The notes under the pieces are model-generated. The model had not been told where the DNA came from. It made no database searches and was given only the letters and a program-made list of their open reading frames with translations. From Saxidomus purpurata (taxonomy: Eukaryota; Mollusca; Bivalvia; Venerida; Veneridae): 64,000 bases of DNA. Numbering within the stretch: position 1 is the stretch's first letter; every line of letters starts with the position of its first letter. The position numbers and the translations under genes were made by a program. Shown one piece after another: positions 39,960 through 51,985 of the stretch. Where the stretch lies: assembly GCA_022818135.1 (NCBI GenBank), contig JAFMSR010000002.1, forward strand, positions 51,846,512 through 51,910,511. The letters run 5' to 3'.

Positions 39960-40830
39960 TGATTGATTTACTAAGAGTTCGAGCCTGATTCTGCCAGAGG
40001 TCTGGTCTTCCAACAGAGTTCAATATATCTTTAATGTAGGATATCCATTTGAATTAAATGTTGGTTTGGTTAATCATGTACTTGTAAATTTGAAATGATA
40101 TTTTCGAGGTTTTCCCTGTAATTACGCGATTCGAAAATGATATCATACGAGTTTCAACAATAACAGAAATCGGGTATCTTCCTTAACATGTATAACGGGG
40201 TAGATTTTCGGGCTTTAGTGATTTTTCGCAGGAATTCGTTATGAACTTTTTCCATAATATCGATATGTCAAAACCAAATATTTCGTATAGAAAGAACCGT
40301 GTGGTCAAATAACTTGATAATTAAATCAGTAGGTAAATCAGAATTATTTGACTTGGTAAATAATAAATACATAGCTTTCGTTGCATGTTGTAAGAAAAGA
40401 ACCATTACTCGTAAATGTAATTCCGAGGTAGCGGTATCTGTCTGTTATTTCAACGTCGTTAGTTCCTTGTTTAAAATTGAAATGTCTCAGTTGGCACGCG
40501 CCAAAAACAACAATTTTTGTTTTACTGATGTTAACCTTCAAGCCAAACGAGTAATTAAAACTGTTAAACAAATCTAGACAATTTTGTAAGTCTGTATGCG
40601 AGCTTGATAATAGAACGGTGTCGTCTGCATAGACGGTAGGACTAACAGTTTTAAGCCATAGTGTAACATCCCCAGAGTCGTGTAGTTCTACTCCAATACA
40701 GCCTTTGTCTTGTAAATATGACTCAATCATTTAAATATATAGAAAAAAGTGCGGGGGACAAATTTTCTCCCTGACGAACTCCTATTTTGGAGATGAAAGA
40801 TGCTGAGTCATAGGTGATCGCATAGGCTAA
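39960..40830 (-). pseudogene. Degenerate LINE ORF2 fragment: reverse transcriptase and downstream region
   Basis: Minus-strand pieces line up in order. SKIGVRQGENLSPALF (about 40800-40755) is followed after a frame change by FSIYLND. TVYADDTVLLSSS carries the YADD catalytic motif, then LKVNISKTKIVVFGA and YRYLGITFTSNGSF. After a frameshift near 40385 come AMYLLFTKSNNSDLPTDLII, MEKVHNEFLRKITKARKSTP and, toward 39970, MISFSNRVITGKTSKISFQI and ILNSVGRPDLWQNQ. At least three frame changes and several stops make it dead. The post-RT segments are those of RT proteins common in mollusc non-LTR elements (CR1/Jockey-type, clade uncertain). The longest open piece is 40344-40730. Confidence 0.85.
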
Positions 40831-41521
40831 TTAAATTGCTGGCGTCTATAAATGAGAATGATTTACCTTCTAGGGGGTATTTTATATGTTTTCATTGACG
40901 TGCTAACAATGCTCTGTTTATACATACTTTGAAACTTATTACTTACAGGGCACGTATATACGTTGATAAGAACATTTTTTTGTTTTATGTGAAATAGTTT
41001 TCCGTGCAATTATTCCATTTGAAGCGAGTTCATGTGCCCGATCCATTAAACCTGCGGTTCAGTCAAATAGTACTCTAAATGCAACAGAGCTTGAATCGTA
41101 CTAAACTTCTTGCACTTAGAAATGCGTAACAATTACATTATTTTCTGGTATTAACCTACTACAATTTTAAGCTGTTTTCGCCACAGATGCTTTGGGTTTG
41201 GACCTCATCCCCTTAGGCCTGACCCTCGCCCCTGCTCACTGCAGTAGCTTATATACATCCTACAACTGCGTGATAGCTAACCAATTACAAATGCAAGTCC
41301 TTATTCTACTTACCTACTGATCACATGTTTATGGTGACAATGTATACAGCATGGGACAAGTATAGATTTGGTGGCGAGTTCATACCCCAAGCATCTGTGG
41401 TTTTCGCGTGTATTTGTGTCTCTTCTTCAGATCATAATCACTATCGGCTAACATATTGCTATTGCCGGAATATAGATGTTACGACTAAGTTTGAGTCTGT
41501 GCTTTTGAGAACACTTCATAC
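40831..41521. other. Gene-free DNA
   Basis: No further RT motifs could be read with confidence upstream of the LINE fragment. An 82-codon plus frame at 41325-41573 runs into the hAT-like element and is unsupported. Confidence 0.5.
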
Positions 41522-42243
41522 TAGGGCTGCAACGATACAGGCACCTTTCGGTTCGGTTCGGTTTCGGATATGACCCTCTCGTTTATCGGTTATTCGGTTC
41601 GAATAATTTTTGTAACATTATATATAGAATGTTCCATATTTCTACTCCTATAAAATACTGACAAGAACACAAGTATAATTTTTAAAGAAAATGGAGCCAA
41701 CACCTCTCTGTCCAAGGACCTTGCATATTTACTTTTCATCTGAAATATACCACTACATGTAGGCGCTGGACCTGCTGATTTTTGAAGGGTTTTCTCAACA
41801 TTTTTCCCTGACGCGGATATTCAATGCAATGTTTCCGTTTTAAACGCTACGTGATATTAGTTGTAATGCAATGTTTCCGTTTTAAACGCTTCGTGATATT
41901 AGTTGTGGTGCCTGTTTTGTATGTCATAGATGCACTACATATCTTGCAAACTGTTGTGGTTTAGTCCACCACGATATCTTTTTTGGGGAACGCGAAATGC
42001 TTACAAACTCACGACTTTAGCGTTGCCGTTAGTTCAGATAGTTCACTCTGATCTGCCATTTTTTTTGCCGGTAAACAATGCAAAAAAATATCTAGACGCA
42101 AGCTGATTGGTCAAAAATAGACCGGCATAGACTAACGGCCGTACCTAGACGTACCGAACCGAAATATCGAGAACCAAAACGGTGAACCGAATCGAAGATG
42201 AAAATCGGATATATCCGATCTTCGGTTAATCGTTGCACCCCTA
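41522..42243. mobile_element. hAT-like non-autonomous TIR element
   Basis: The left end TAGGGCTGCAACGAT and right end ATCGTTGCACCCCTA form TIRs with one mismatch. Subterminal CGGTTCGGTTCGG motifs on the left and ACCGAACCGAAA and CGGTGAACCGAATCG on the right are also inverted. This terminal and subterminal layout is common in animal hAT-type elements. No transposase frame and no clear 8-bp target duplication were found, so age and superfamily are inferred. Confidence 0.7.
41825..41908 (+). repeat. 42-bp direct duplication inside the hAT-like element
   Basis: TGCAATGTTTCCGTTTTAAA followed by CGCTACGTGATATTAG occurs twice, 42 bp apart, with about two differences. Confidence 0.85.
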
Positions 42244-44330
42244 AAATGACGTCAGTAAATGCAAAGTTTATGTAGGTTTTATACTTTTTTCAACATCAAA
42301 CAGTGATTTACTTCCCCATTTGTTCATGATATACTGTTATTTTAACTACCACACAGATTGGAATTTTTGGTAACCATAACAAAAGGAAAGGATAAAGAAA
42401 GTTTTAATAAAAATATAACCAAACATCGATTCGGGTTATATCACGAAACTACTGTAAAAGTCTTTTTGTTCGCGAGTTATTTATTTCGCGATTTTCCAGT
42501 TTTCTTTTTATTCGCGAGATTTTGAATTCGTGAGCGAGCACTATTTTGTGTATAATCATTGTTTGGTTATTTTAGCAAGTTTAGAGAATTCGGAAAGTGC
42601 TTCATTTGAAAAAATAAGCGAAAACAAGTTGATAAGGTACATGCTGTTTTGCCATGCAATACGAAGTCACCCTAGGCTACCGGTTTGGAGCAATGTACAC
42701 AACACTTTAACTTATGAGAGTTCAAGTCCTTAAGTATGACGCTAACTTAGGGAAGCCGAGCAGCTGAATGGGTGTTGTGCACATCACATGTGTAACTATT
42801 CAAAATCGGTCCATGCATGTGGAAGATACAGACCGGAAACGTTATTGCACGTTGTAGTGTTTGAGCCCGAAGTGTGACCTTGACCTTGGGAGAAGATGGC
42901 TAGTTGTTGCACATGGCATGCCTCACTTTAAGTGATGTTCCCCTTATAAATGTCATAATTTTAAGAAAGACTGATTTATACTAGTTGAAAAATGAACATC
43001 GCAAAGGTTATAACCAAATGTGTATAACAGTTTTATTCCTATTGAATATAAAATAAAATCAGTGAAATGTTTTTTGACTAACATAGTCTTTCAATAAAAA
43101 AAGTCAAAATAACCCAATTTATATACGTTTTTTATGAGAACCGTTCTTATCTATAACTCAAAATGAAAATTTTGAAGGGTCAACGGTCTTTCTTCTGTAC
43201 ATACAATGATACAGATAGATACATTTTTGTAGTAGAAGTACTTTTTTAAAAATTGTGGGCTTTGTACCAACAACGATACGTTACACATGTGTCATAAATT
43301 ATTATACATGTAGTATCTCTCCTTCCTTTATTGTGTAAATCAGGACTTACACCTTTAAATGTTGCTTTGCACGTATTGCATGGGGAATCCGTGAACTAGT
43401 ACATCCTAGGAATTGCCTTACTGAAGAGGCCCTCCCATAAACTTTATCTTGATTAAATAATCTAAATAAGGGTATTTACATTTTCTGTGTTGTTCAACAG
43501 CTTATAAAACATAAAAAACAGTTTACGAAGTTTTACAGGCTTTGTACATGTAATTGACACGAGAAACATGAAATAACTAAAACGTAACAGATCAAATGAA
43601 TTCGTAGACGAAAATCCCTGCTACCTCAACACTCGATTTCTTGATATGTAAAACGTTAATATATTGACGAAAATAATTCTAAAATCCGACATTTGCTTTT
43701 AATCTTATGTTTCTGCTCAAAGTTCTGTTGAATACCGTACCAAATTTCAACAAGACTGCTTAAAACTATATACATGTATTATGAATTCAAAACGGCTACA
43801 ACATTAATTGTCTTGCTTTTTAAGACAATCATCATACCGGCTTGCCTCTGTACGTTTTTCTGTCAGTTACAGAGGTTTTTGTTTGAACACTGAGAACCAA
43901 GTTGCAGGTGTCATATGCCCACGTGAAAACCATGCAATTGCGAGAGCCTTAATATATAAGATTTTGCGGGGACAGTGGTACCTCTTGTATCGTTGTCACA
44001 GATTTATGATTAACCGAGCAATAATTCAAAGTTTGAGATGCACGCAGTTAAGATGGTTAAACGCTAAGGGGCGATGTTCATACGTGGTTTTATTTTATCG
44101 TGACTTCGCACATTGCTACCGTTCCTCCATGATCGTCGTAAACTCACGTATCGCGGTATTGCGCGAGAAGGCAATTGTCCAAATAAAATACTGTATTTTC
44201 ACTATAAATGGTAATAATCGGTAAGTTGTATTTTCATTGCAAAATTACACTTGTACTAATGTAATTTGCAATTATTTATGTGTTAGGCACTTGTTTCGGA
44301 ATACAGCATGCAGGGCCTCTTGATAGATGT
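42244..44330. other. Gene-free upstream region of the WSC gene
   Basis: At 42450-42540 there is a TTCGCGA repeat (GTTCGCGAGTTATTTATTTC, TTATTCGCGAGATTTT) of a kind common in bivalve DNA. At 42860-42890 GTGTGACCTTGACCTTGGG is a fragment of the GTGACCTTGACC repeat. A 138-codon plus frame at 43808-44224 has no recognisable domain or signal peptide and is probably chance. Nothing else was recognised. Confidence 0.5.
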
Positions 44331-44332
44331 AC

Positions 44333-44366
44333 TATATAAAGGCCGCCGCCAGACCCATTCCTCACA
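44333..44366 (+). promoter_or_regulatory. Candidate core promoter of the WSC gene (TATA box)
   Basis: TATATAAAGG at 44333-44342 is followed about 30 bases later by an initiator-like CCTCACAAC around 44360-44368. The start codon is at 44402, giving a predicted 5' leader of about 40 bases. Spacing fits a TATA-driven animal promoter. Confidence 0.6.
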
Positions 44367-44401
44367 ACTTGCCGTGAACTCAGCAGTTCAAGACGTAAAT
44401 C

Positions 44402-47400
44402 ATGAGGACCTTCGCACTCATCTTCTTGCTCGGCGTGGTTTGTCAAGGTAAGTCTAATTATTTTAAGACTTTTCTTTATTATAAAATGTAGTTCAAAGTT
44501 ATAGTTAGACATCAGCAGGTGAGGCAATACATACGTTTTCCTCGGCATATTCCATTGCATTTTCATAAGCTTGTACATGTTACCACATTTCATTGCAATC
44601 AAAATCTACAACTGGAATGTTTACGTCACTGTCTAAATTCTGCGCTAGGACAGCATTTGATAAGAAAAAACAAGGATAAGTTTGTTTTTCTGACTTCATA
44701 TTTAATCAGTATAAGGAATGGTCGGTTACTGGAGAGCATAATTTTTTTTTACTATAAAATATAGATACCAACTGCTTTCATATACTAAAATTGTGCCGAC
44801 AATCTTTTTTAAAGGTAATTCTTGTTTTTGTAGGTTTTCTTGACAAAATAATCGCTCAATTTGGAATCATTGTTTTATCTATAATTCATTTGAAAACATA
44901 AAATAAAAATGTCTTGAAAAATATATTCTTGGTCATAAAATTAATCAAGATCACTCTAACATTGTCATATAAACATAGCGTTTAAAAATATACTGAAAGG
45001 ATGAAGAAACGCAGGGTGAACATGTGACGTGATTTAAAGTGATGTTTGATAATATACTCAAGGACAAACGTTTTGTCCGGTATAATTAAAGTAACACAAA
45101 CACTGAAATTGGCTTTTTTATTCATAATCTATAAAGCATAAATTATCATTTTCGAATCAATTTACACATTTTCAATGTTCCTGGCGTCGAATAGAATATT
45201 TGCGAGCGTTTAACGCACGTGCAACATGTGTTGTAGGCTCACTGACCTCCTATAGCGTAAATTTTGCTATCTTGAAAGCTTTGTTATAACAACATATGTT
45301 GAGTATTTGTCTAAATTTTTACGTCTTTCGATAGGATTATCCTTTGGTAACGAAAATCACTTGAAATTTTGATTATAAGCTTCATGTACATTAAATTTTA
45401 AATTCATGGTATATGCCGTCACGGTTGATTGAATGTTTTTGTATAGAATTCTTAACACGCTGTGGTGTAGTAAGTAATCTCAAAATATAAATTTGCAAAT
45501 AAAAAATAACGTACAATTAATATTCAATCATTCAATTTTGAACCGGACAGAACTTTTGTCCCTAAGTATATTACAACATTTTATATCGGTATAAACAGTT
45601 TCATTAGATTTTGACCAATAATTCATTAATTATTGAAGCACGCTTGATGGTATCCCCCCCCCCCCAAATATCGCAAAATGAAATCTACTTAATCGTCCCG
45701 AAACCCTTAAAGTGACATTACTTTCTATGGTGGTAACATCAACTGAACTGCTGGATAGCAACCTGTTGTTGCCTCTTATGCAGTAGCCTGACCCTCTGAA
45801 CTTCTGTCAGCCGCACCATGATTGCAAGAGCTTCACATTCAATGTACATGTAAATAGCGGAAATCGATGTGTGTACCGCAAGAGTATCAAGCGGTATACC
45901 AAAGATGTTTTACATGTATCAGACTTGCACGTTTTTTTTGGGTTTTTTATCACTTTCTCTGTGGCATGGTGCAATACACGGTTGAGTGACTTTAGGCACC
46001 GGTTTGAGTGACAAGTGACCAAGATAGTCTTCAGGCAGGTTTTCATAATTTTAGGCAAAGCATTAAAAAAATTGTTGCATATTGTTACCCTGTGTTTCTT
46101 TATCTTTTCAGTAAATATTAAATGACTTGATCAGATTTGTTATAAAAGTTTTATTCTTATAAGTTAACATTTCTATCTTACCCTTTTCTTATTATTGAAT
46201 ATTATCTCATCGACTTATACGATATGTTTTAATTCAGGTCAACGAGCCGATACCAATAGGCTGCTGGACTTTTTGAAAAGAAACAAAGTTGTACCGCAAT
46301 ATTTTGAAGAAAGAGCGGAAAACCCAATGGAACCGATGGAAGCACGAGAAATTACAGGTAAGAAATAAGATACCTGGCTAAATATAGTTGAAGAGGTAGT
46401 CAAAATATTTAGACATCATGGTTGCTGTTTCTTACCTCTTATTTTAATGCCCCCGAAGGGTGGCATATTAAAATTGCACCGTCCGTCTGTCCGTCCGTCC
46501 GTCTGTGCGTCCCCACTTAACAAATTCGTGTCCGGACTGTAACTGTCATGCATTGAAGGATTTTAAAATAACTTGGCACACATGTCTAGCACATCAAAAC
46601 GACGTGTCGCGTGCAAAACCCACGTCACTACCTCAAAGGTCAAGGTCACGCTTAGAGTTAGAAGGTAATGGAATCCTCTATATATGCACACATTCGTGTC
46701 CGGACTGTAACTTTGTCATGCAGTGAAGGATTTTAAAATAACTTGGCACAAATGTCAAGCACATCAAGACGACGTGTCGCGTGCAAAACCCACGTCCCTA
46801 CCTCAAAGATCAAGGTCACACTTACAGTTTGAAGGTAATGAAATCCTCTATATATGCACACATTCGTGTCCGGACTGTAACTTTGTCATGCATTGAAGGA
46901 TTTTAAAATAACTTTGCACAAATGTCTAGCACATCAAGACGACATATCGCGTGGATTTTAAAATTACATACCACAATTATTGAGCAAATGGAGAGGACAA
47001 AGACTGTGAGACACCTCTTTCGGGGGCATTCGTCACTGGTGAGGGACAGCTCTTGTTAATTTCTGATTTATTTTTCTTTACATTTTTTGTGTGTGCAAAA
47101 ACATGAATTTTGAACTTTTTGCATGAAAAACACGAAGCAAAGATATACAAAATATGTACATGACTTTAGCGAAGAAATTCTACCCGTGTAAGTTTAAATG
47201 GATAATAAAATTACTAAAACGGTAAAGTAAGACCAAACTCTTTTAGATTGGTTTTAAATGAATTATGTTTCTGTGTTGAAAAATTCATCAACAATATTTG
47301 AAAATGACTTGTAAACCGCTTCCAAACACCGCCGTTGAATTTTAACGACATGGACAAGTTGTTAGAAGTGTTAAAATGGCGATAGTACGGCGATAGCATA

Positions 47401-50400
47401 AACAGTAAATTAAGGTTAAAAATTTGCTACAATAACGCCAGTTTTAATAGTTTCTTTTAGCTGAGAAGCTGTTTGTGGACAATTCTTTAGCGTCTTTAAT
47501 CTTTATAAAATAAATGTGCCCAATTTTAGGATGGCGTTATTGCGACAATCACGGTTCACTTTTATAACAACTGGATGTTACATTTGTTTTTACACATAAG
47601 CAAGTTACATGTAGTTTGCATTTGTGACAATATATATGACTGTATGACAATTTAACATGTGGGATTACTGTGCATCCGCTTACATATAATGCATAAATTA
47701 CGTTGCAACGCCTCTTTACTTTATACTGTACCGTGATATATCAATCGCTTAAACTATACACTGTGCAGTATTAACCGATATACAATGTATTAACCGCGTA
47801 AACTATGCACTGTGATATATTGACCGCTTTTAAATCTGTAACACAAGTAAATCTTTAACGAAATAATTTCTAATTCAGGTAGCAAGTATATTGGATGTTA
47901 CAAAGACGACTCGAGCAGACTTTTGCCGGTTCAAATGCCTTCAGGAAGCATGTCGGTAGAAAAATGTGTTCAAAAATGCAGTTACAGTGGCTACTCTTAC
48001 GCTGGCGTTCAGGTAAAGTTTTGTCTCATTTGTCGATGTACCGCTATGTCTTGAAAGGAAGATAGTAAACTATTAAATTGTTCATTCTCATAGTGATGTA
48101 AAAGTGACATGTTTCAACAAAGGTATCAATTTGTTATTGTTTCCAGTACATTTGCATGTCAGTTAAACTTTTAAATTTTGACAAGTTTGGAAATTTGATA
48201 GGCAGGAAAATCAACATTACATATTGGTAGGCTTATCTAAAAATTGACAGCATGGATTGTATGGTTTGTGTCAGCAATGATGGACTGAACATTTTATGAC
48301 CCTACTTGCAGGGGTGGACGGGGGTTTGCTCTTGTCCATCCCTACGAACGTCCCGAAATATGTTTGTGCTCCTTTACTAATTGACCTAGAGTTACCAAAC
48401 TTTATACAAATGTTAACTGGGATGAAAACGTCTGACTTGGGTTTTCGTGTTATATTTTACGAATAGGGCAGGAGTTAGGGCTCTTGACTTGGTCAAAATT
48501 AAGACATTTTATATGGCAAGTTTGTGTCACGCACTACGCCTTTACTTATTAACCTATTGTCACCACACTTCATACATATGTTCATTAGGGTGAGCAGTTG
48601 TGTACCTGGATTGTAGTTTTATATTGGAACGCAGAGCTGCCTCCTGATACCACTCTTCTGTATGTGCGGTATACTTTCCATGCTATTTGGAGCACTTGTA
48701 TGTTTTGCGCATTCTCAAGTCGTTCTGAATTGAAGACAGTTTCTCCTGTGCATATATTTCCCGCTGTACATTTGTCAATGTTACATGTTTGTATATTTTC
48801 TAAATCATTCTGTAGGTACGACAGTTGTACTACAGAATTACTTAAAAATGTACGTAACATGATATTGAAAAATGTTCAGCACATAATGATAGATGCACAG
48901 GACAAACTGTCTTACAACAAAACGAATTCAGAAAGACACAGAACATAATGTTACTGTTACAAAACGACCTGTAATGTGAATGGGACATACAAAAAGTCCG
49001 CCTCCGTGGTCGGCGATTTGAAATCACTGTAACCCCTCATAATTTAAGAGTCTTGGGTTGGAGCGAAAGCGCCCAAAAACTTAAGTGAGAAATTGGCTGT
49101 TATCTTACGGAGGATAGGTACTGGCTATCAGGTATGATAGTTTGGTAAACAGCCCACCTGTTAAAATGGCCAAAAATACGGGTGGAACTGGCGTTCAAAC
49201 TCTTACAACAATAATATACAGACAATAACATATAGACATACTATCAAAAGGCAGCTCCAACATTCTATATTCATATTTTCTACCTTACTAAAGACGCCAA
49301 ACCTTTGAGGTCGCGCATTTTGGTCATTAACTTCATCACTTTTGTTAATATTTTTCACACAGTACGCAAGTCAGTGTTGGTGTGGTAATTACATAAAAAC
49401 CGGTTACACAAAATATTCCGACAGCACGTGTTCCACGGCGTGTGATGGAGACAGTTCTCAGAAATGTGGTGGTACATGGAAGATCTCGATTTATAGCACA
49501 TACGGTTTGTACTTTTAATTTGTTATATAAATATCTTTAAAGACATGCCTAAAACTACTTGTACTGATCATTGCTCAAATTGGCCTTTAACGCATTGGTC
49601 ATGACAGTTTCTTAAATCACGAAATGCTTTGAAAACACAAGAGATATAGAAATGAGAAAGTAACAACAATGCCTCATTTTGATACAAATAATCAACATAG
49701 AGACCTTCTGTTTATAATTATCTATCTACCCAACAACCTCTCGTAGATCAATGAATGATTTACTTAAATATGTTAAGTAATACTACTTGCAATTGTTGTA
49801 TTATTTACTCTTTTGAAGTTATTTAATTTTACACCAGTTTAATGAAGCTTATCTTTAAAGAGGCACTCCCTATATCTAGCAGATTATATTCTCGAAACAT
49901 AGATTATGTGTTCAATGAACGTAAAATGATAAATGAATACAATTTCAAAGAAGTACCTATGGCGAAAAATGCCCCATTTTATCACAATCAATATAGAGGT
50001 TTTCTGTAACAAATCGCATCCACCCATTAATTGTACAACAACACCTCTACATAGAGTATTGAATGATTTACGGTACTGCAGTATTTTTTAAACCTTTGAT
50101 ATTATCGATAATGACTGGGAATGCATAGCTGAAACTTTTAGGTTAGGTTATGATACTTCCAAAGATTATATTATTTATGTTTTGGAGGTTATTTAGTTTG
50201 ACATCAGTTATAGGGTTTGTCCCTTTAACCTTTACATTCAAGTCATTGTTGGTAAAATCAGCGTTTTAAAAGTTTCAGTACCGTCAAAGATTCAATAATC
50301 TAAGTAAAGTTGTTGTTGTACAATTAATGGGTGGATATCGATTTATTTGTGCTAAAATGAGGCATTTCTCAATATATATATATATTTCTTAAATTGTATT

Positions 50401-51869
50401 TATCATTTTACGTTCATTGAACACAATATTTGTTTGGAGAATCTGCTAGATGTAGAGAAGGAGAATTGCAGTGATTTTTGGTATTTGGTAGGGTTATTAT
50501 GAATGCAGGAAATGAGTTAATGATGAATCTTACAGATTTTTCACAAAAATAACGATTTTCGACTCCACATGAATGTAACATTTTTTTTCAAATTCTATAG
50601 CGTACTTGGGATGCCATGAAGATAAATCGACAAGGATTTTAGACGGTGAAATAAAAGTCAGTCAATCGATGACTACAGCAATGTGTTTAGACTTCTGCAG
50701 AACGAAGAACAGGGCGTTTGCTGGGACACAGGTATGTTTACATTTAAAATGAGCAACGTTGTGTTACTAATATATTGCCTTTCTGATGCATTTTGATACA
50801 ATAGAACCTGTCTCAAACAGCTAATTGAGTCGTACACTAAAAGTGGCAACATCAGACAGGTTACTCCGTAATATAAATGTATACGCATATTTTGTTAAAA
50901 TTGACTATTTGGATAACGATAGTTTTGGCTGCTGCTAAATTAATATTTCTACGCATGTCAGTTAGGAATGTTATTTTCTGACTGTTCGATGATAGGATTA
51001 TTTTACGGACGCAAATATTAGCACATGGTTTGCACATAGTTACATATAACCGAATCAAATCATTCTATATATTTAACAAGCAACCTTAGTTTGAAAAATG
51101 CATTGTTGGAGGTATTTTCGATTTAAAAATTCACTAAGACCATGTCATGCTCACATTTATTAAGTATGTCTCTGTGCAAATTTTCCACCTGATTAAATGT
51201 GCGTGCATAAGCCGTCCTTAGCAAAGCCTAGATTAAAAGGCTTACCTTTTCCTTAGAGTCACAGGAGCACAATTACGTAGTAGGTCTTTTACCAAGAAAG
51301 ATGTCCATCCGGCGGAAATGATCTTTTTTTCGTACCAAACGCATTCCAAAACTTAGCTCTTTAAATCATAAGTACATGTTAGAAATTAGTACAGTTTTTT
51401 TTCAATGATATTACAAAAAAATGTCTTTCAGACAAACCTCTTCTAATGAAGAAATAAGAAAAGCATAAATTATGTCATCATTGTTTATGAGTGAATAGGA
51501 CATGGTTCTAACATTATCCTATCAGTAAATCTATTATTCTTTATCAGAAAATTCAAAAGGGATCACATGACTTTAAAGTTGCTAATAATTATATACACTG
51601 CTACTCGGAGATGGATTTTATTACGGTTTTTTATGTTGAGTGCATTCGTAAGAAAACTGACATCTATGATTTTACATTGCTTTTTTCAATGAAAAGAACA
51701 AACATAAGATACATTCTTATCATTGCAGTATGCACAAGAATGCTTTTGTGGAGACCGGATAAAAGATTACCCGAAGAAAGCAAACGCAGAATGCAGTTTT
51801 TGGTGCAAAGGAACAGTAAACAGGGAATCATGCGGCGGTTTCTGGCGGATCAGCTTGTATCGTGTATAA
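44402..51869 (+). CDS. Secreted protein with two tandem WSC domains (six exons, 237 aa)
   Basis: Exons 44402-44447, 46238-46357, 47879-48012, 49363-49504, 50601-50731 and 51729-51869 all have GT-AG introns with agreeing phases (1,1,0,1,0) and total 714 nt. The protein opens with a signal peptide (MRTFALIFLLGVVCQG) and a charged linker to about residue 55. WSC domain 1 spans 59-147 (YIGCYKDDSSRLLP, YASQCWCG, CGGTWKISIY; cysteines 62, 85, 89, 105, 107, 123, 127, 135). WSC domain 2 spans 149-235 (YLGCHEDKSTRIL, YAQECFCGD, CGGFWRISLY; cysteines 152, 176, 180, 196, 198, 213, 217, 226). Each domain has the full eight cysteines. WSC domains bind carbohydrate in fungal and animal proteins. No membrane segment follows, so a soluble extracellular lectin-like role is inferred; substrate is unknown. 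Both domains are split at the same place by a phase-0 intron and bounded by phase-1 introns. The ATG follows a TATA box by about 60 bases. Confidence 0.93.
45053..45570. mobile_element. TIR element (MITE) in WSC intron 1
   Basis: TATACTCAAGGACAAACG and TTTTGTCCGGT on the left mirror AACCGGACAGAACTTTTGTC and CCTAAGTATA on the right: TIRs of about 28 bp with some mismatches. TA occurs at the outer ends. It has no ORF. A C run lies just beyond it, at about 45654-45665. Confidence 0.7.
46447..47029. mobile_element. CCCCCGAAGGG-type element with three internal 170-bp repeats, in WSC intron 2
   Basis: ATGCCCCCGAAG at the left and CTTTCGGGGGCAT at the right form 12-13 bp inverted ends. Inside, a CCGTCCGTCTGTCCGTCC run leads into units beginning ATTCGTGTCCGGACTGTAAC at 46524, 46692 and 46862 (168 and 170 bp apart, the third truncated). 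The type is familiar from bivalve genomes. It is unrelated in sequence to the 170-bp satellite. Confidence 0.75.
47720..47832. repeat. Short degenerate tandem repeat in WSC intron 2
   Basis: Units resembling AAACTATACACTGTGATATA followed by TTAACCGCTT recur three to four times with drift. Confidence 0.55.
48300..48605. repeat. Dispersed repeat in WSC intron 3, two diverged direct units
   Basis: GTTTGTGCTCCTTTACTAAT...ACTTTATACAAATGTTAACTG (from about 48362) recurs as GTTTGTGTCACGCACTACG...ACTTCATACATATGTTCATT (from about 48522), a spacing of about 160 bp. Confidence 0.5.
48999..49212 (+). repeat. tRNA-derived SINE-like repeat, copy 1 (WSC intron 3)
   Basis: It begins CGCCTCCGTGGTCGGCGATT and continues through TTACGGAGGATAGGTACTGG, AAACAGCCCACCTGTTAAA and CTTACAACAA. 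It matches the copy at 56769-57002 but lacks about 18 bases of the A-box region (GCGTGGTTAGAGTAGCTG) present there. It contains a B-box-like GGGTTGGAGCG. Inactive. Confidence 0.75.
49640..49854 (+). repeat. Partial copy of the TTAA-flanked foldback repeat (WSC intron 4)
   Basis: ATGCCTCATTTTGATACAAA, AATGAATGATTTA and GAAGTTATTTAATTTTACAC parallel the neighbouring element at 49855-50228 in the same order. The left end is missing. Confidence 0.5.
49855..50228. mobile_element. TTAA-flanked MITE in WSC intron 4
   Basis: TTAA at 49855-49858 and 50225-50228 encloses imperfect inverted ends AGAGGCACTCCCTAT and ATAGGGTTTGTCCCT. The left part (ATCTAGCAGATTATATTCTC, TGTTCAATGAACGTAAAATG) is shared with 60343-60570 and, inverted, with 50230-50463. 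No ORF. Confidence 0.65.
50230..50463 (-). repeat. Inverted partial copy of the same repeat
   Basis: Read on the minus strand, CATCTAGCAGATTCTCCAAA, GTGTTCAATGAACGTAAAAT, CATTTTAGCACAAATAAATC and CACCCATTAATTGTACAACA match 49868-50080 over about 200 bp. With its neighbour it forms a large hairpin-capable inverted repeat in the intron. Confidence 0.75.
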
Positions 51870-51874
51870 GTTGT

Positions 51875-51880
51875 AATAAA
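51875..51880 (+). promoter_or_regulatory. Candidate polyadenylation signal of the WSC gene
   Basis: AATAAA lies five bases after the TAA stop. If used, the 3' UTR would be only a few tens of bases long. No transcript evidence is available. Confidence 0.45.
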
Positions 51881-51985
51881 AGGTGATTTTTAAGACTTGC
51901 ATAATATTGTCTTCCTATAGCCTATTGATTAATTAGGGACTTGAGAAAAATATCTTGAAGACATGCACTACAATTGTCATTGTAA

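Noticed and set aside
43808..44224. 138-codon ORF upstream of the WSC gene
   Set aside because: No domain, signal peptide, splice context or compositional support. The WSC promoter lies just downstream.
51611..51886. 91-codon plus-strand ORF at the end of the WSC gene
   Set aside because: It is a different frame over the last WSC exon; the spliced frame with the cysteine pattern is the real one.
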